Assembly (NCBI GenBank): GCA_946006915.1
Contig: CAMFZK010000003.1
Coordinates: 1 to 19,653, forward strand
Source of the DNA: an uncultured Clostridia bacterium
GTDB lineage: Bacteria > Bacillota > Clostridia > Oscillospirales > Acutalibacteraceae
Reading direction: 5' to 3'
DNA: 19,653 nt
Shown here piece after piece: positions 11,906 through 19,653 of this stretch. The notes under the pieces were generated by a model. The model had not been told where the DNA came from. It made no database searches and saw only the letters and a list, made by a program, of their open reading frames with translations. Numbering within the stretch: the stretch's first letter is position 1; each line of letters begins with the position of its first letter. The position numbers and the translations under genes are program-made.

Positions 11906-12908
11906 TATCGGCACCTCCTATGTCATCCTCGTCATAGATTTCGCCGACAAGTTCTTCCAAAATATCCTCAACCGTGAGGATTCCCAAAACATTACCCTCA
12001 CCGTCACGCACAATGCTTAAATTCCTGCGGTGGTTGCTCATTTGGGTCAAAACATCATCAATCGGCAGTTGGTCGCTTACAAAAAACGGATAGTCGATAA
12101 CACTTGCCAAAATAACGTTGTTTTTAAATTTAATATAAGATTTAAAAAATTTGCGCATTTGCAAAACACCCTTAACGTTGCCCTTACGGTCTACAACGGG
12201 GATTCGCGAATGAACCGAATTTTTAACAATTTCAAGAATTTGAGGAGTTTTTAAAGAGGTAGTTATTTTTTGCACATCTTGCCAAGGGGTCATAATATCC
12301 CTTGCCTTTAAATTCGCAAAATGCAAAGCAGACTTAACAAGTTCGCCTTTTTCCTGGTCGAACCCGTCCTCTTGTGAGATATTTTCAACAATATCGGTAA
12401 GTTCTTCTTCGGTCATTGTAACCTGATTTTCGGTTCGGTTTTTAAACGGTTTTGAAACCAAAGCCGTAAGAAAGGTAAACATTGCCGACAGCGGTTTTAA
12501 AATTTTCATTAAAAAAACTAAAACAAAAGAAGAAATTTCGGAAAATGTTTCGTTGCAGGCACGTGCCAAACACTTTGGCAAAATTTCACCGAAAATGAAA
12601 ATTATAACCGTGGCAATAACGGTGGAAAGCGTAACCCAATAAGCACCCAAATGTGCCGTAACAGCGGTTGCAAGGGTAGCGCAGGCAATATTCACAATAT
12701 TGTTGCCTATAAGCAAAACCGAAAGTGCTTCGTCAAAATTATCCAGTATATAAAGCACACGTTCAGCGCCCTTATTACCTTTGGATGCCTTGCTTATCAT
12801 ATGAATACGGTTAACCGATGCAAAAGAAATTTCCGTACCCGAAAAATAAGCACTTAAAGTAATTAAACAAGCGAATAGAATTATATTACCCGCCGGACTG
12901 TCGTCCAC
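11898..12908 (-). CDS. CNNM/CorC-like membrane protein lacking the CorC_HlyC domain
   Basis: A 336-residue paralogue of the next gene. The DUF21 part has the same opening motif (YFSGTEISFASVNRIHMISKA) and three to four hydrophobic segments up to about residue 155. A CBS pair ends DGEGNVLGILTVEDILEELV and an acidic tail (DEDDIGGADNE). The CorC_HlyC domain present in its partner is absent. The two may form a heteromeric complex; that is inference. The start was placed at GTG 12908, 9 nt after AGGAG; the TTG at 12917 directly follows the SD and is unlikely. It has a good promoter at 12941-12969. Confidence 0.9.
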   Translation of the reverse strand: MDDSPAGNIILFACLITLSAYFSGTEISFASVNRIHMISKASKGNKGAERVLYILDNFDEALSVLLIGNNIVNIACATLATAVTAHLGAYWVTLSTVIATVIIFIFGEILPKCLARACNETFSEISSFVLVFLMKILKPLSAMFTFLTALVSKPFKNRTENQVTMTEEELTDIVENISQEDGFDQEKGELVKSALHFANLKARDIMTPWQDVQKITTSLKTPQILEIVKNSVHSRIPVVDRKGNVKGVLQMRKFFKSYIKFKNNVILASVIDYPFFVSDQLPIDDVLTQMSNHRRNLSIVRDGEGNVLGILTVEDILEELVGEIYDEDDIGGADNE

Positions 12909-12940
12909 AAAAACCAACTCCTGTATTTATAATTTACTAT

Positions 12941-12969
12941 ATATTAGCCCATTGAAAAAGGTTTGTCAA
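12941..12969 (-). promoter_or_regulatory. Sigma-A promoter of the CorC-pair operon
   Basis: On the minus strand TTGACA (12964-12969), a 17-nt spacer and TAATAT (12941-12946). TGTCAA just upstream (12985-12990 read on minus) can pair with the -35 box sequence and may serve as a weak terminator stem for radC. Confidence 0.85.
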
Positions 12970-13021
12970 TTAAAACAGTAAAACTTGACAGTTTTTTTGC
13001 AATATTTTATAATTGTTAGTG

Positions 13022-13717
13022 TTATATAAAAATATCTTTGTATTCATTGCTTTGAAACAACGAAACACAGTCACCCGGAACTACAATTACGTGATCTAAA
13101 AGTTTTACACCCATTTGGTTTAGGGTGGTTTTAAGTGTTTTGGTCATTTCAATATCCGCTTTGCTCGGCAATGCGTTGCCCGAAGTGTGATTGTGAGATA
13201 TAATTACAAAAGAAGTATTCCTTTTAAGCACAATTTGAATAATATCCCTTATCGGAACACCAACCGAAGATGTATCCCCGTGACTTACCTTGTCACAGGC
13301 AATCATACACCCTTCGTTATCAAAGGAAGTAACCATAAACACTTCGGAAGTATAACCGATGTATTTCTTAATAAGGAAATCAAATATATCGTCCATATTT
13401 GTAAACTTAGGTTTCCCCGCCGTTTTTTCGCTTTGGTATTTTCTAAACAGCGGTAACATAAGTTTAATCAAAGCGGCGGTATTTTCGCCGATACCTTTAA
13501 CCTTAATTAAATCGGAAGTTTCGGCTTCTAAAACTCCCGAAAGCGAACCGAATTCCTTCAAAAGCAGGTGAGCGGTTTCGTTTGTGTCCTTTCTCGGAAT
13601 ACAGTAAAACAACAAAAGTTCAAGAAATTTGTGTGCCGAAGTACTGTCCGAAAAGCCGTTTTCCAAAAATTCCTTACGCACACGCTCCCTGTGTTGTTTG
13701 TGTAAATCGTTTGCCAT
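13022..13717 (-). CDS. radC: RadC family protein (JAB/MPN metalloenzyme fold)
   Basis: This 231-aa protein has an N-terminal helix-hairpin-helix region (about 55-85, LIKVKGIGENTAALIKLMLP) and a C-terminal JAB/MPN domain. Its JAMM motif is intact: HNHTSGNALPSKAD gives H-x-H and S-x2-D. The name comes from an old, later corrected, link to radiation sensitivity; the true role is unsettled, though RadC-like proteins recur near DNA repair and defence loci. GAGGG precedes the ATG at 13717. It is divergent from the rluA-type gene with 41 bp between start codons, so the promoters must overlap or lie inside the facing gene. No odd composition or truncation is apparent. Confidence 0.94.
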   Translation of the reverse strand: MANDLHKQHRERVRKEFLENGFSDSTSAHKFLELLLFYCIPRKDTNETAHLLLKEFGSLSGVLEAETSDLIKVKGIGENTAALIKLMLPLFRKYQSEKTAGKPKFTNMDDIFDFLIKKYIGYTSEVFMVTSFDNEGCMIACDKVSHGDTSSVGVPIRDIIQIVLKRNTSFVIISHNHTSGNALPSKADIEMTKTLKTTLNQMGVKLLDHVIVVPGDCVSLFQSNEYKDIFI

Positions 13718-13758
13718 TTTAACCCTCTTTGTTAAAAAAATTATCTAAAGGTGTAATA

Positions 13759-14736
13759 ATGAAAGAATTTATAATCACTAAAAATGATGCCACTTTACGG
13801 CTTGACAAGTTTATACAAAAAAACTGCCCCGCTTTGCCGACATCACTTATGTTTAAATACATACGTACCAAAAAAATTAAGGTAAATTCCAAACGTGCCG
13901 AAATAAGCACCCGACTGAAAGAGGGTGACTGTGTGACGGCATACATAAATGACGAATTTTTTGTAGAAATTAAACCGAAGTATGACTTTTTATCGGCTTC
14001 TAAAAATATTGATATTGTATATGAAGATGAAAATATCCTACTTGTAAACAAAAAGCAAGGGCTTTTGGTTCACCCTGACAAAAACGAGTATAGCGACACC
14101 CTTATTGCCCGTATTCAGCACTACCTTTACGACAAGGGCGAGTATAACCCAAAGGACGAAAACAGTTTTCGCCCCGCACTTGCAAACCGTATTGACCGCA
14201 ACACGGGGGGAATTGTAATAGCCGCAAAAAATGCCGAAGCGTTACGCATTTTGTGCGATAAAATTAAATACCGTGAAATTGATAAACGCTATTTAACGGT
14301 AGTACACGGCATACCCAAACAAAAAACCGCCACGCTAGAAGGGTATTTAGAAAAAAACGAGGATAAAAACAAGGTTTATTTACTGAAAAACAAAACCGAA
14401 AACGCACGGACAATTAAAACCCGATACACCATTTTACAGTCCAAAAACGGGCTTTCGCTTTTAGAAATAGAACTGCTTACGGGCAGAACCCACCAAATAA
14501 GGGCGCATATGGCATCCATCGGTCATCCGCTTTTGGGTGACGGCAAATACGGCAAACTTAAAGACGATAAAAAGTTAGGTTTTAATAAACAAGCACTTTA
14601 TTCTTACAAATTAACCTTTGACTTTAAAACCGATGCAGGTATTTTGAACTACCTAAACGGTAAAACCTTTACGGTAAAGGAAGTTTGGTTTGCAGGGGAA
14701 CTTTTCGGCAGTGATTACAGAAAACTGCTTAATTAA
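13759..14736 (+). CDS. RluA/RluD-family pseudouridine synthase
   Basis: The enzyme isomerises uridine to pseudouridine in rRNA or tRNA. An N-terminal S4-like RNA-binding domain (about 13-60, LRLDKFIQKNCPALPTSLMF) is followed by the catalytic domain. The active-site motif RIDRNTGGIVIAAKN holds the catalytic aspartate D146, and LLVHPDKN, LLTGRTHQIRAHMASIGHPL and GDGKYG complete the family pattern. Family members usually read R-L-D-x-x-T-S-G; here it is R-I-D-R-N-T-G-G, a mild variant. Length is 325 aa. Start ATG 13759 has AAAGGTG 5 nt upstream; the in-frame TTG at 13729 lacks one. The exact target uridine (RluC- or RluD-like) cannot be decided from this. Confidence 0.94.
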   Translation: MKEFIITKNDATLRLDKFIQKNCPALPTSLMFKYIRTKKIKVNSKRAEISTRLKEGDCVTAYINDEFFVEIKPKYDFLSASKNIDIVYEDENILLVNKKQGLLVHPDKNEYSDTLIARIQHYLYDKGEYNPKDENSFRPALANRIDRNTGGIVIAAKNAEALRILCDKIKYREIDKRYLTVVHGIPKQKTATLEGYLEKNEDKNKVYLLKNKTENARTIKTRYTILQSKNGLSLLEIELLTGRTHQIRAHMASIGHPLLGDGKYGKLKDDKKLGFNKQALYSYKLTFDFKTDAGILNYLNGKTFTVKEVWFAGELFGSDYRKLLN

Positions 14737-14787
14737 AAGGATTATAGCACATTTTAAAAATATATGCAACAGTATAGGTTGTTTTTC

Positions 14788-14816
14788 TTTACATTTATGA
14801 TGTGCTCTGATATAAT
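14788..14816 (+). promoter_or_regulatory. Sigma-A promoter of the ROK kinase gene
   Basis: TTTACA (14788-14793), a 17-nt spacer and perfect TATAAT (14811-14816); the start codon is 26 nt downstream of the -10 box. Confidence 0.85.
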
Positions 14817-14842
14817 AAAAGAAAAAACGGTTGGTGAAAATT

Positions 14843-15793
14843 ATGTATAACATAGGTATTGACCTTGGCGGTACTAATATTGCCATAGGTATTGTGGACG
14901 AAAATTACAACATTGTTTTAAAGGACAAAGTGCCTACCAGAACCGAACGTCCTACAAGCGCTATTATGGACGATATGGCAAATCTTTGCAAGTCGCTCGT
15001 GGAACGTCTTAATTTGACCTTCGAAGATATCGGTTCTGTAGGTATTGCAACTCCCGGTGCAGTTGATATTGCAAACGGTGTTGTAAGGTATTCCCCTAAT
15101 ATTAAAATGGAAAATTATCCTATCGCACAGGAACTTAAAAACCGTATTCCGGTTAAAAATGTATTTGTCGAAAACGATGCTAACGCAGCCGCATTGGCAG
15201 AAGCTAAAGCAGGTGCAGGCAAAGGACTTGACGATGTTGTTATGATAACTTTAGGTACCGGTGTCGGCGGCGGAATTGTTATCGGCGGTAAACTTTATTC
15301 CGGATTTAACTATGCGGGTGCGGAACTCGGCCATACCGTTATTGAATTCGGAGGAAGACAGTGTAATTGCGGAAGAAAAGGTTGCTTTGAAGCATACAGT
15401 TCCGCAACAGGACTTATAAATATGACCAAGGAAAAATTAGCCGAAACCAAAGATACTATTATGTGGGAAATGGTAGACGGTGATATCAATAATACAAGCG
15501 GCCGTACCGCTTTTGACGCTTCACGCAAGGGTGACAAAGCAGGAAAAGAAGTTGTTGATATGTATATCGGTTACTTGGCTTGCGGTATTGCTAATATTAT
15601 TAACATTTTCCAACCGGAAGTTTTGTGTATCGGCGGCGGTGTTTGCGGTGAGGGGGACTATCTCTTAAACCCCTTAAAAGAACTTATAAAACAAAATTCC
15701 TACGGCTATGAAAGACAGGCAAAAAACACCGAACTTAAAATTGCCAAACTCGGAAACGATGCGGGTATTATCGGTGCGGCGTCCTTGGGATAA
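14843..15793 (+). CDS. glcK: ROK-family glucokinase
   Basis: A cytoplasmic sugar kinase of 316 aa that phosphorylates glucose with ATP for glycolysis. The phosphate loop IGIDLGGTNIAIGIVDE opens the protein. The glucose site and catalytic Asp lie in ENDANAAALAEA (D112). ITLGTGVGGGIVIGG is the second ATP motif. The ROK zinc site is complete (H164, C174, C176, C181 in GHTV...CNCGRKGC). No N-terminal DNA-binding domain is present, so this is a kinase and not a ROK repressor. ATG 14843 is preferred over the TTG at 14831 because the protein then starts as family members do; the SD (GGTG) is weak. It has its own promoter and terminator, so it is probably monocistronic. Confidence 0.94.
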   Translation: MYNIGIDLGGTNIAIGIVDENYNIVLKDKVPTRTERPTSAIMDDMANLCKSLVERLNLTFEDIGSVGIATPGAVDIANGVVRYSPNIKMENYPIAQELKNRIPVKNVFVENDANAAALAEAKAGAGKGLDDVVMITLGTGVGGGIVIGGKLYSGFNYAGAELGHTVIEFGGRQCNCGRKGCFEAYSSATGLINMTKEKLAETKDTIMWEMVDGDINNTSGRTAFDASRKGDKAGKEVVDMYIGYLACGIANIINIFQPEVLCIGGGVCGEGDYLLNPLKELIKQNSYGYERQAKNTELKIAKLGNDAGIIGAASLG

Positions 15794-15826
15794 ACTCAGT
15801 TTTTCTCTCTGCAAACCATAGAATTG

Positions 15827-15856
15827 CCATTCTACCAAGCGTAGAATGGTTTTTTT
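15827..15856 (+). terminator. Terminator of the glucokinase gene
   Basis: A perfect 9-bp stem, CCATTCTAC (15827-15835) with GTAGAATGG (15841-15849), has a CAAGC loop and seven T. Confidence 0.93.
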
Positions 15857-15866
15857 AACTATTAGA

Positions 15867-15895
15867 GTGCCAAAAAAGCCAAAATATGGGATAAT
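15867..15895 (+). promoter_or_regulatory. Extended -10 promoter of the DegV gene
   Basis: GTGCCA (15867-15872), 17 nt, then GATAAT (15890-15895) with TGG directly before it (extended -10). The -35 is a 4/6 match. Confidence 0.6.
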
Positions 15896-15925
15896 GTTTT
15901 TAGAAAAAATAAAAGAGGGATATTT

Positions 15926-16756
15926 ATGGATTACAAAATTATTGCAGATTCTTCGGTGGATGTATTAAATTTAAAAACCGTTCCTTGTGAAATTGCACCG
16001 CTTAAAATTATTTCAAGTGAAAAAGAATATACCGATAATTCCGAACTTAATGTAGCCCAAATGGTGGAAGAACTCAAAGCATATTCGGGAAGGACGACTA
16101 CCTCCTGCCCCGCAGTAAGTGACTGGCTTAACTGTTTCGGGGAGAGTAAATATGTATTTTGTATAACTCTTTCAAGCAATATTTCAGGCAGTTACAATGC
16201 GGCGTCCATTGCAAAACAGGAATACGAAACCGAACACCCCGACCGCAAAGTTTTTGTGGTAAATTCCCTTTCGGCAGGACCGCAGCTTAAACTTATTGCC
16301 GAAAAATTGGAAGAACTAATTTTATCGGGCAAAGAATTTGATAAAATATGCGAAGAAATTACCGAATACCAAAAACGCACCAAACTGATTTTTATGAATG
16401 AATCGCTAATAAATTTTGCAAATAACGGACGTGTAAGCAAAGCGGCCGCAAAAATTGCGGGTATTTTGGGAATTAGAATTATAGGCAGAGCAAGCGAAGA
16501 CGGCGTTTTGGAACTTCTTGAAAAAGCACGAGGCGAAAAAAAGGGTATCTCCGCTATTTTGAAACACCTTAAAGAATTTGGATATAAAAACGGCAAGGTG
16601 CGTATTGCACACTGTTTTAATAAACCCTTGGCGGAACTTTTTGAAACGGTTTTAAAAAGTGAATACGGTGCAAAGGATGTTGAAATTTTTCAAACCGGAG
16701 GTCTTTGCAGTTTTTACATAGAAAAAGGTGGGGTAATTTTAAGTTTTGAAATTTAG
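15926..16756 (+). CDS. DegV family fatty-acid-binding protein
   Basis: DegV proteins bind a fatty acid in a deep pocket. In Firmicutes the FakB members hand the fatty acid to FakA kinase. The start YKIIADSSVDV, the TTSCPAVSDW loop (58-67, the family's T-S-x-P-S/A motif), ITLSSNISGSYNAA and the C-terminal IAHCFNKPLAELF followed by ..IFQTGGLCSFYIEKGGVIL mark the family. The length of 276 aa is normal. No fakA-like gene lies next to it here. AGAGGGA lies 6 nt before the ATG. It ends at a strong bidirectional hairpin (16784-16818), so it is a single-gene unit. The specific ligand is unknown. Confidence 0.93.
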   Translation: MDYKIIADSSVDVLNLKTVPCEIAPLKIISSEKEYTDNSELNVAQMVEELKAYSGRTTTSCPAVSDWLNCFGESKYVFCITLSSNISGSYNAASIAKQEYETEHPDRKVFVVNSLSAGPQLKLIAEKLEELILSGKEFDKICEEITEYQKRTKLIFMNESLINFANNGRVSKAAAKIAGILGIRIIGRASEDGVLELLEKARGEKKGISAILKHLKEFGYKNGKVRIAHCFNKPLAELFETVLKSEYGAKDVEIFQTGGLCSFYIEKGGVILSFEI

Positions 16757-16783
16757 GTTGGGTTAATATTACTTGTGTCGCAT

Positions 16784-16818
16784 AAAAACGGTGAAAGCAA
16801 ACTGCTCTCACCGTTTTT
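16784..16818. terminator. Bidirectional terminator between degV and the unknown gene
   Basis: AAAAACGGTGA (16784-16794) pairs with TCACCGTTTTT (16808-16818). AGCA/TGCT pairs further inside the loop. T-runs exist on both strands, serving the two convergent genes. Confidence 0.9.
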
Positions 16819-16825
16819 ATAATAT

Positions 16826-17494
16826 TTAAATCATATACACGCCGGACTGCAAAAGCACAAAGCGGTATTTATCTGCCTTGACATACTGTTTAACCGGCTC
16901 TTCAAATTCTTCACGGTCTAATGTAATGTAAGAATCTAAATTAACTTCTATAAGTTTTTTAGAACCGAAATTGCTGACGGTTACGCAGTTGCCCTCTATA
17001 AACAAACTTTTAGGACCGCAAAACGGGGATTTATTGCCGCCTATTCGCAATTCCTCCCGCATTGTGGATAAATTGTATCTCACTATCGAGTTGATTTCGC
17101 CGTAACACGCCCAAAGGGAATTATTGTACGGCACAATATCCGAAGGGGTAAACCCACGGTAGTTTAAACTGCCCTTCCAAATTGCTGTACCGTCGGTATC
17201 TATCAGTTGAACTTCGCCGTTTTGCGACAAAAGAAAAACTTTGGAATTAGGAAGAATTATAGATTTTACCGTAATGTAATTTTCGCAGTTTTCGACAACG
17301 GCTTTATAGTTGTTGCCGAATTTGGTAAGCAAATAAATATTTTTTGCAATATCGGTAAATCTTCCCGTTTCAAAGGAAAGCATTTTAAAGGCAACTACTA
17401 CCCGTTGTTCAATTATATCCTTGCAGTATGAAAAAATTATTCCGTTAGGAAGCGGTAAAATTTCGTAAACTTCGCCCGCAAAAATTTGTTTCAT
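16826..17494 (-). CDS. Unknown beta-rich protein, possibly a propeller-like fold
   Basis: I do not recognise a family. The 222-residue protein is largely short beta strands with turns such as LSQNGEVQLIDTDGTAIWKG, LWACYGEINSIVRYNLS and CVTVSNFGSKKLIEVNLDS, spaced about 40 residues apart. That looks like blades of an NHL/PQQ-type beta-propeller, though it is too short for a full one. There is no signal peptide, membrane segment or obvious catalytic motif, so it is likely cytoplasmic. GGAG, inside the end of the upstream gene, lies 7 nt before ATG 17494, and only 4 nt separate the genes. It is therefore co-expressed with the Met-gamma-lyase-like enzyme, GNAT-like protein and M42 peptidase. It could sense or bind a product of these enzymes, which is a guess. 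Confidence 0.6.
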   Translation of the reverse strand: MKQIFAGEVYEILPLPNGIIFSYCKDIIEQRVVVAFKMLSFETGRFTDIAKNIYLLTKFGNNYKAVVENCENYITVKSIILPNSKVFLLSQNGEVQLIDTDGTAIWKGSLNYRGFTPSDIVPYNNSLWACYGEINSIVRYNLSTMREELRIGGNKSPFCGPKSLFIEGNCVTVSNFGSKKLIEVNLDSYITLDREEFEEPVKQYVKADKYRFVLLQSGVYMI

Positions 17495-17498
17495 AGCG

Positions 17499-18764
17499 TT
17501 ACTCCTTTTCTTTCATTTTTTGTGCCGCCAAAAGTATTCCCGCTTTGGCGCTGTGGAAGTTAAGACCGCCCTGCATCCAAGCAGCGTATGGGGGACGGAT
17601 TGGCGCATCAGCCGAAAGTTCAATCGAAGCGCCCAAAGTAAATGCACCCGCCGCCATAATTACGGGGTCGGTATACCCAGGCATATCCCACGGTTCGGGG
17701 GTTACGAAAGAATCAACCGGTGCACCGCTTTGCATACCTTTGCAAAACGAAATCAGTTTTTCGGCACTGCCTAAAGTTACGCACTGAATAATATCTCCCC
17801 GTTTTTCGTGTGGTTTGGGTGATACTTCATACCCCATATTTTGAAATAAAGCCGAGCCGTAAACAGCGGTTTTTAGCGCTTCACCTACAACGTGGGGTGC
17901 TTGAAAAAGCCCTAAATAAAGTTCCCTTGAATGACCGAGCGTAGCCCCTACTTCACGTCCTACACCCGCACAGGTTAATCGGTAGGAACATTTTTCAACA
18001 AGGTCACGTCTGCCGGCAATGTAACCGCCCGTGGGGGCAATACCGCCGCCGGGGTTTTTAATAAGCGAACCCGCAACAAGGTCTGCCCCAACTTGGCAGG
18101 GTTCTTTTTTCTCTACAAATTCGCCGTAGCAGTTGTCCACCATAATAACCGTTTGCTTTGATACTTCCCTTACCGCTTTGCACAAATTTTCAATATCGTA
18201 AATAGTAAGGGTGGGGCGGGTACTGTACCCACGTGAACGCTGAATATATGCCATTTTGTAATCATTTTTTGAAAGGGAGTTTTTGATTTCCTCAATATCG
18301 GGTGTGCCGTCGGGTTTTAATTCCACCTGATTGTACTCAACACCGAAATCACGCAAAGAACCGTCGGTCACTTCATCAATACCGAAAACACCCGTAATTG
18401 TGTCATACGGTCTGCCGGTTAAAACCAAAACTTTATCACCCGGGCGTAAAACACCGAAAAGTGCCACCGTAAGGGTGTGTGTACCCGAAACAAAGTTGTG
18501 ACGGATTAAAGAATCCTCCGCACCCATACAGTCCGCCATAACACGTTCTAAAATTTCCCTGCCCTTATCGTCATAACCGTAGCCGGTAGAACCCGCCATA
18601 GCCGATTCGCTCACGCCGTTTTTAATAAACGCCTTCAGCACTTTCAGTTGGTTATATTCGGTTGTGTTGTCAATTTTTTCAAAAATCGGCTTACAGTCGG
18701 CAAGTGCCTTTTTATCCATTTCCAAAAGTCGGTTATCTATATTAAAAAATTCGGTAATATTCAT
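17499..18764 (-). CDS. Methionine-gamma-lyase-like PLP enzyme (aluminium-resistance family)
   Basis: A 421-aa fold-type I PLP enzyme of the Met_gamma_lyase family (PF06838 type), often annotated as methionine gamma-lyase or aluminium resistance protein. Visible elements are the substrate/PLP region AMAGSTGYGYDDKGREILE (55-73), NFVSGTHTLTVALFGVLRPGD (90-110), the PLP-binding aspartate in MVDNCYGEF (D210) and the Schiff-base lysine in GSLIKNPGGGIAPTGGY (K236). The C-terminus has MAAGAFTLGASIELSADAP. Biochemical specificity is largely unproven in this family. Start ATG 18764 overlaps the upstream stop (ATGA) and has GGGTGA 7 nt upstream; the in-frame TTG at 18779 is less likely. It is followed after 4 nt by the unknown gene. 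Confidence 0.92.
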   Translation of the reverse strand: MNITEFFNIDNRLLEMDKKALADCKPIFEKIDNTTEYNQLKVLKAFIKNGVSESAMAGSTGYGYDDKGREILERVMADCMGAEDSLIRHNFVSGTHTLTVALFGVLRPGDKVLVLTGRPYDTITGVFGIDEVTDGSLRDFGVEYNQVELKPDGTPDIEEIKNSLSKNDYKMAYIQRSRGYSTRPTLTIYDIENLCKAVREVSKQTVIMVDNCYGEFVEKKEPCQVGADLVAGSLIKNPGGGIAPTGGYIAGRRDLVEKCSYRLTCAGVGREVGATLGHSRELYLGLFQAPHVVGEALKTAVYGSALFQNMGYEVSPKPHEKRGDIIQCVTLGSAEKLISFCKGMQSGAPVDSFVTPEPWDMPGYTDPVIMAAGAFTLGASIELSADAPIRPPYAAWMQGGLNFHSAKAGILLAAQKMKEKE

Positions 18765-19444
18765 CCGTTTTTCACCCAATATCCTGCATTATATAATTTT
18801 TCAAATCCGTTTTTTGTGTAAAATTCCATTACTTTATCTCGGCAACAAACCAAAAAGTCCCTGCCGTAGTTTTTTTGCAAAATCGCTTTAAGCGCAATAC
18901 TGCCGTACCCTTTTTGACGGCTTGCAATTCCGTTAATTATGGCGGTGTTGCCGGTGTTAAAGGTAACGGCGGCACATTTTTCCTTTATCCCGAAATAATT
19001 TGCAAAACCCCTATTAAGCCGTCGGCAGTAATCCACCGCAAAGTAGGGGTATTCGGGTAATGACAGCCCAGGGACATCGAGTAATTCGTAGATTTCTTTA
19101 CTCGAAAGGTTGTCCCCCGCCGTTTCGCCCGTTATATCCGCCTTTCGGTACATAATATTTATGTTCTCACTCGGCAGTCGGTCTATTTTACGAAGCGTTT
19201 CATAATCGCTGAAAATACAAACGGGATTAACTGCCGCAACAAATTCGCAAAGTTCCTCTGTGTCGGCATTGTTATTGTAAATAACCATATTTCCGTCGGT
19301 CATGGAAATAACCGCCTTGTCGCCGTCCTCTGCCCAAAACATAACCGAATTATCGTCTTTATAACAGTCAAAAAGGCATTTAATCTTAACCGCCTCGGCA
19401 GAGAGTTTGTTCATTTGCGGTAGTATATTTACAAGAGTAATCAT
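18761..19444 (-). CDS. GNAT-like N-acetyltransferase
   Basis: A 227-residue protein whose C-terminal half shows the GNAT acetyl-CoA site: AAVTFNTGNTAIINGIAS followed by R176-QK-G179-Y-G181, the R-x-x-G-x-G loop. It then has VMEFYTKNGFEKLYNAGYW (205-223), the typical last GNAT motif. The N-terminal half (1-130) is a poorly conserved domain similar in layout to other two-domain GNAT-fold proteins of Clostridia. The substrate is unknown. The start ATG overlaps the stop of the upstream peptidase (ATGA) and its stop overlaps the next start (ATGA), so all three genes are translationally coupled. Confidence 0.85.
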   Translation of the reverse strand: MITLVNILPQMNKLSAEAVKIKCLFDCYKDDNSVMFWAEDGDKAVISMTDGNMVIYNNNADTEELCEFVAAVNPVCIFSDYETLRKIDRLPSENINIMYRKADITGETAGDNLSSKEIYELLDVPGLSLPEYPYFAVDYCRRLNRGFANYFGIKEKCAAVTFNTGNTAIINGIASRQKGYGSIALKAILQKNYGRDFLVCCRDKVMEFYTKNGFEKLYNAGYWVKNG

Positions 19445-19653
19445 TTAATGCTACCGCCGGCAATACCGTTTAACATATATTCGGTAAGGTCTTTCATCGC
19501 CTTAAAATCTTCGGTATTTGCAACGCAGGAGGCCGAGTGAATATACCTGCAAGGCAGAGAAATTGCAAGGGTGCGTACACCCTCACGGCTTAAATGAATA
19601 CCTGCCGAGTTGTTACCGCCCGCAACCGCACGTTTTGGCTGGCAGGGAATACC
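19441..19653 (-). CDS. M42-family aminopeptidase, C-terminal 70 residues (runs off the window)
   Basis: Only the end is present; the gene begins beyond base 19653. The sequence CQPKRAVAGGNNSAGIHLSR then EGVRTLAISLPCRYIHSASC matches the C-terminal catalytic region of M42 glutamyl aminopeptidase/FrvX-type enzymes. In this family the H-x-S-x-x-G segment and the R-Y-I-H-S tail carry metal-site residues, and the terminal helix (EDFKAMKDLTEYML) is also typical. Where many members have TDA after GG, this one has NNS. They are di-metal, often dodecameric, cytosolic peptidases that trim peptides. The stop TGA overlaps the next start. Confidence 0.88.
   Translation of the reverse strand, partial: GIPCQPKRAVAGGNNSAGIHLSREGVRTLAISLPCRYIHSASCVANTEDFKAMKDLTEYMLNGIAGGSIK

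Overview
The window looks like chromosomal DNA from a low-to-moderate GC Firmicute of class Clostridia, most likely an Oscillospiraceae/Ruminococcaceae-type gut bacterium. This rests on the gene order (SRP RNA, dnaX, ybaB, recR, a YnzC-like gene, a YifB/ComM gene), strong SD sites, consensus sigma-A promoters with 17-bp spacers, a YabE-like G5/3D wall protein, DegV, and the methionine-gamma-lyase-like PLP family. I could not run any database search; family calls come from reading the proteins.

Layout. (1) 1-3436, minus strand: SRP RNA followed closely by dnaX, ybaB, recR, a 72-aa YnzC-like gene and the start of a comM/yifB gene, a tight DNA replication/repair operon. (2) 3454-7205, plus strand: a five-gene operon from one good promoter, coding for a GlmU-like hexapeptide acyltransferase, a NUDIX hydrolase, a RING-like zinc/membrane protein, GalU and a DUF975 membrane protein. 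A MITE-like palindromic repeat and a bidirectional terminator follow. (3) 7460-9524: a G5/3D cell-wall protein (minus) and pyrR (plus), divergent across 454 bp that holds both promoters and several dyads. (4) 9525-10651: about 1.1 kb with no conventional protein gene. It holds a pyrR-end hairpin region, a remarkable nested hairpin array, a duplicated tRNA 3' end, tRNA-Arg(UCU), and a small hydrophobic-peptide gene that looks like a type I toxin. (5) 10652-12908, minus: two overlapping CNNM/CorC-type membrane proteins. (6) 13022-16756: radC (minus), then rluA-type, ROK glucokinase and degV genes (plus). (7) 16826-19653, minus: the end of an M42 aminopeptidase gene, a GNAT-like gene, a Met-gamma-lyase-like gene and an unknown beta-rich protein, with ATGA start/stop overlaps joining the first three.

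How genes work together. Region 1 is housekeeping replication, recombination and nucleoid function. In region 2, GalU and the acyltransferase point to sugar-nucleotide and cell-envelope metabolism. The 3D protein is a wall-remodelling factor. PyrR stands alone without pyrimidine genes.

Most notable for follow-up. (a) At 9735-9905 hairpins are separated by linkers that are themselves reverse complements. The sequence can fold into two stacked, perfectly contiguous four-way junctions. (b) At 10330-10653 a 24-aa membrane peptide has an SD site that can be sequestered and 5'/3' complementarity typical of type I toxin mRNAs. It is convergent with the CorC operon, whose terminator lies across its stop codon. 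(c) A 14-bp copy of the tRNA-Arg 3' end lies 162 bp away, each copy abutting its own terminator. Several start codons were reassigned by SD position: 3518, 11905, 12908, 13759, 14843 and 18764.
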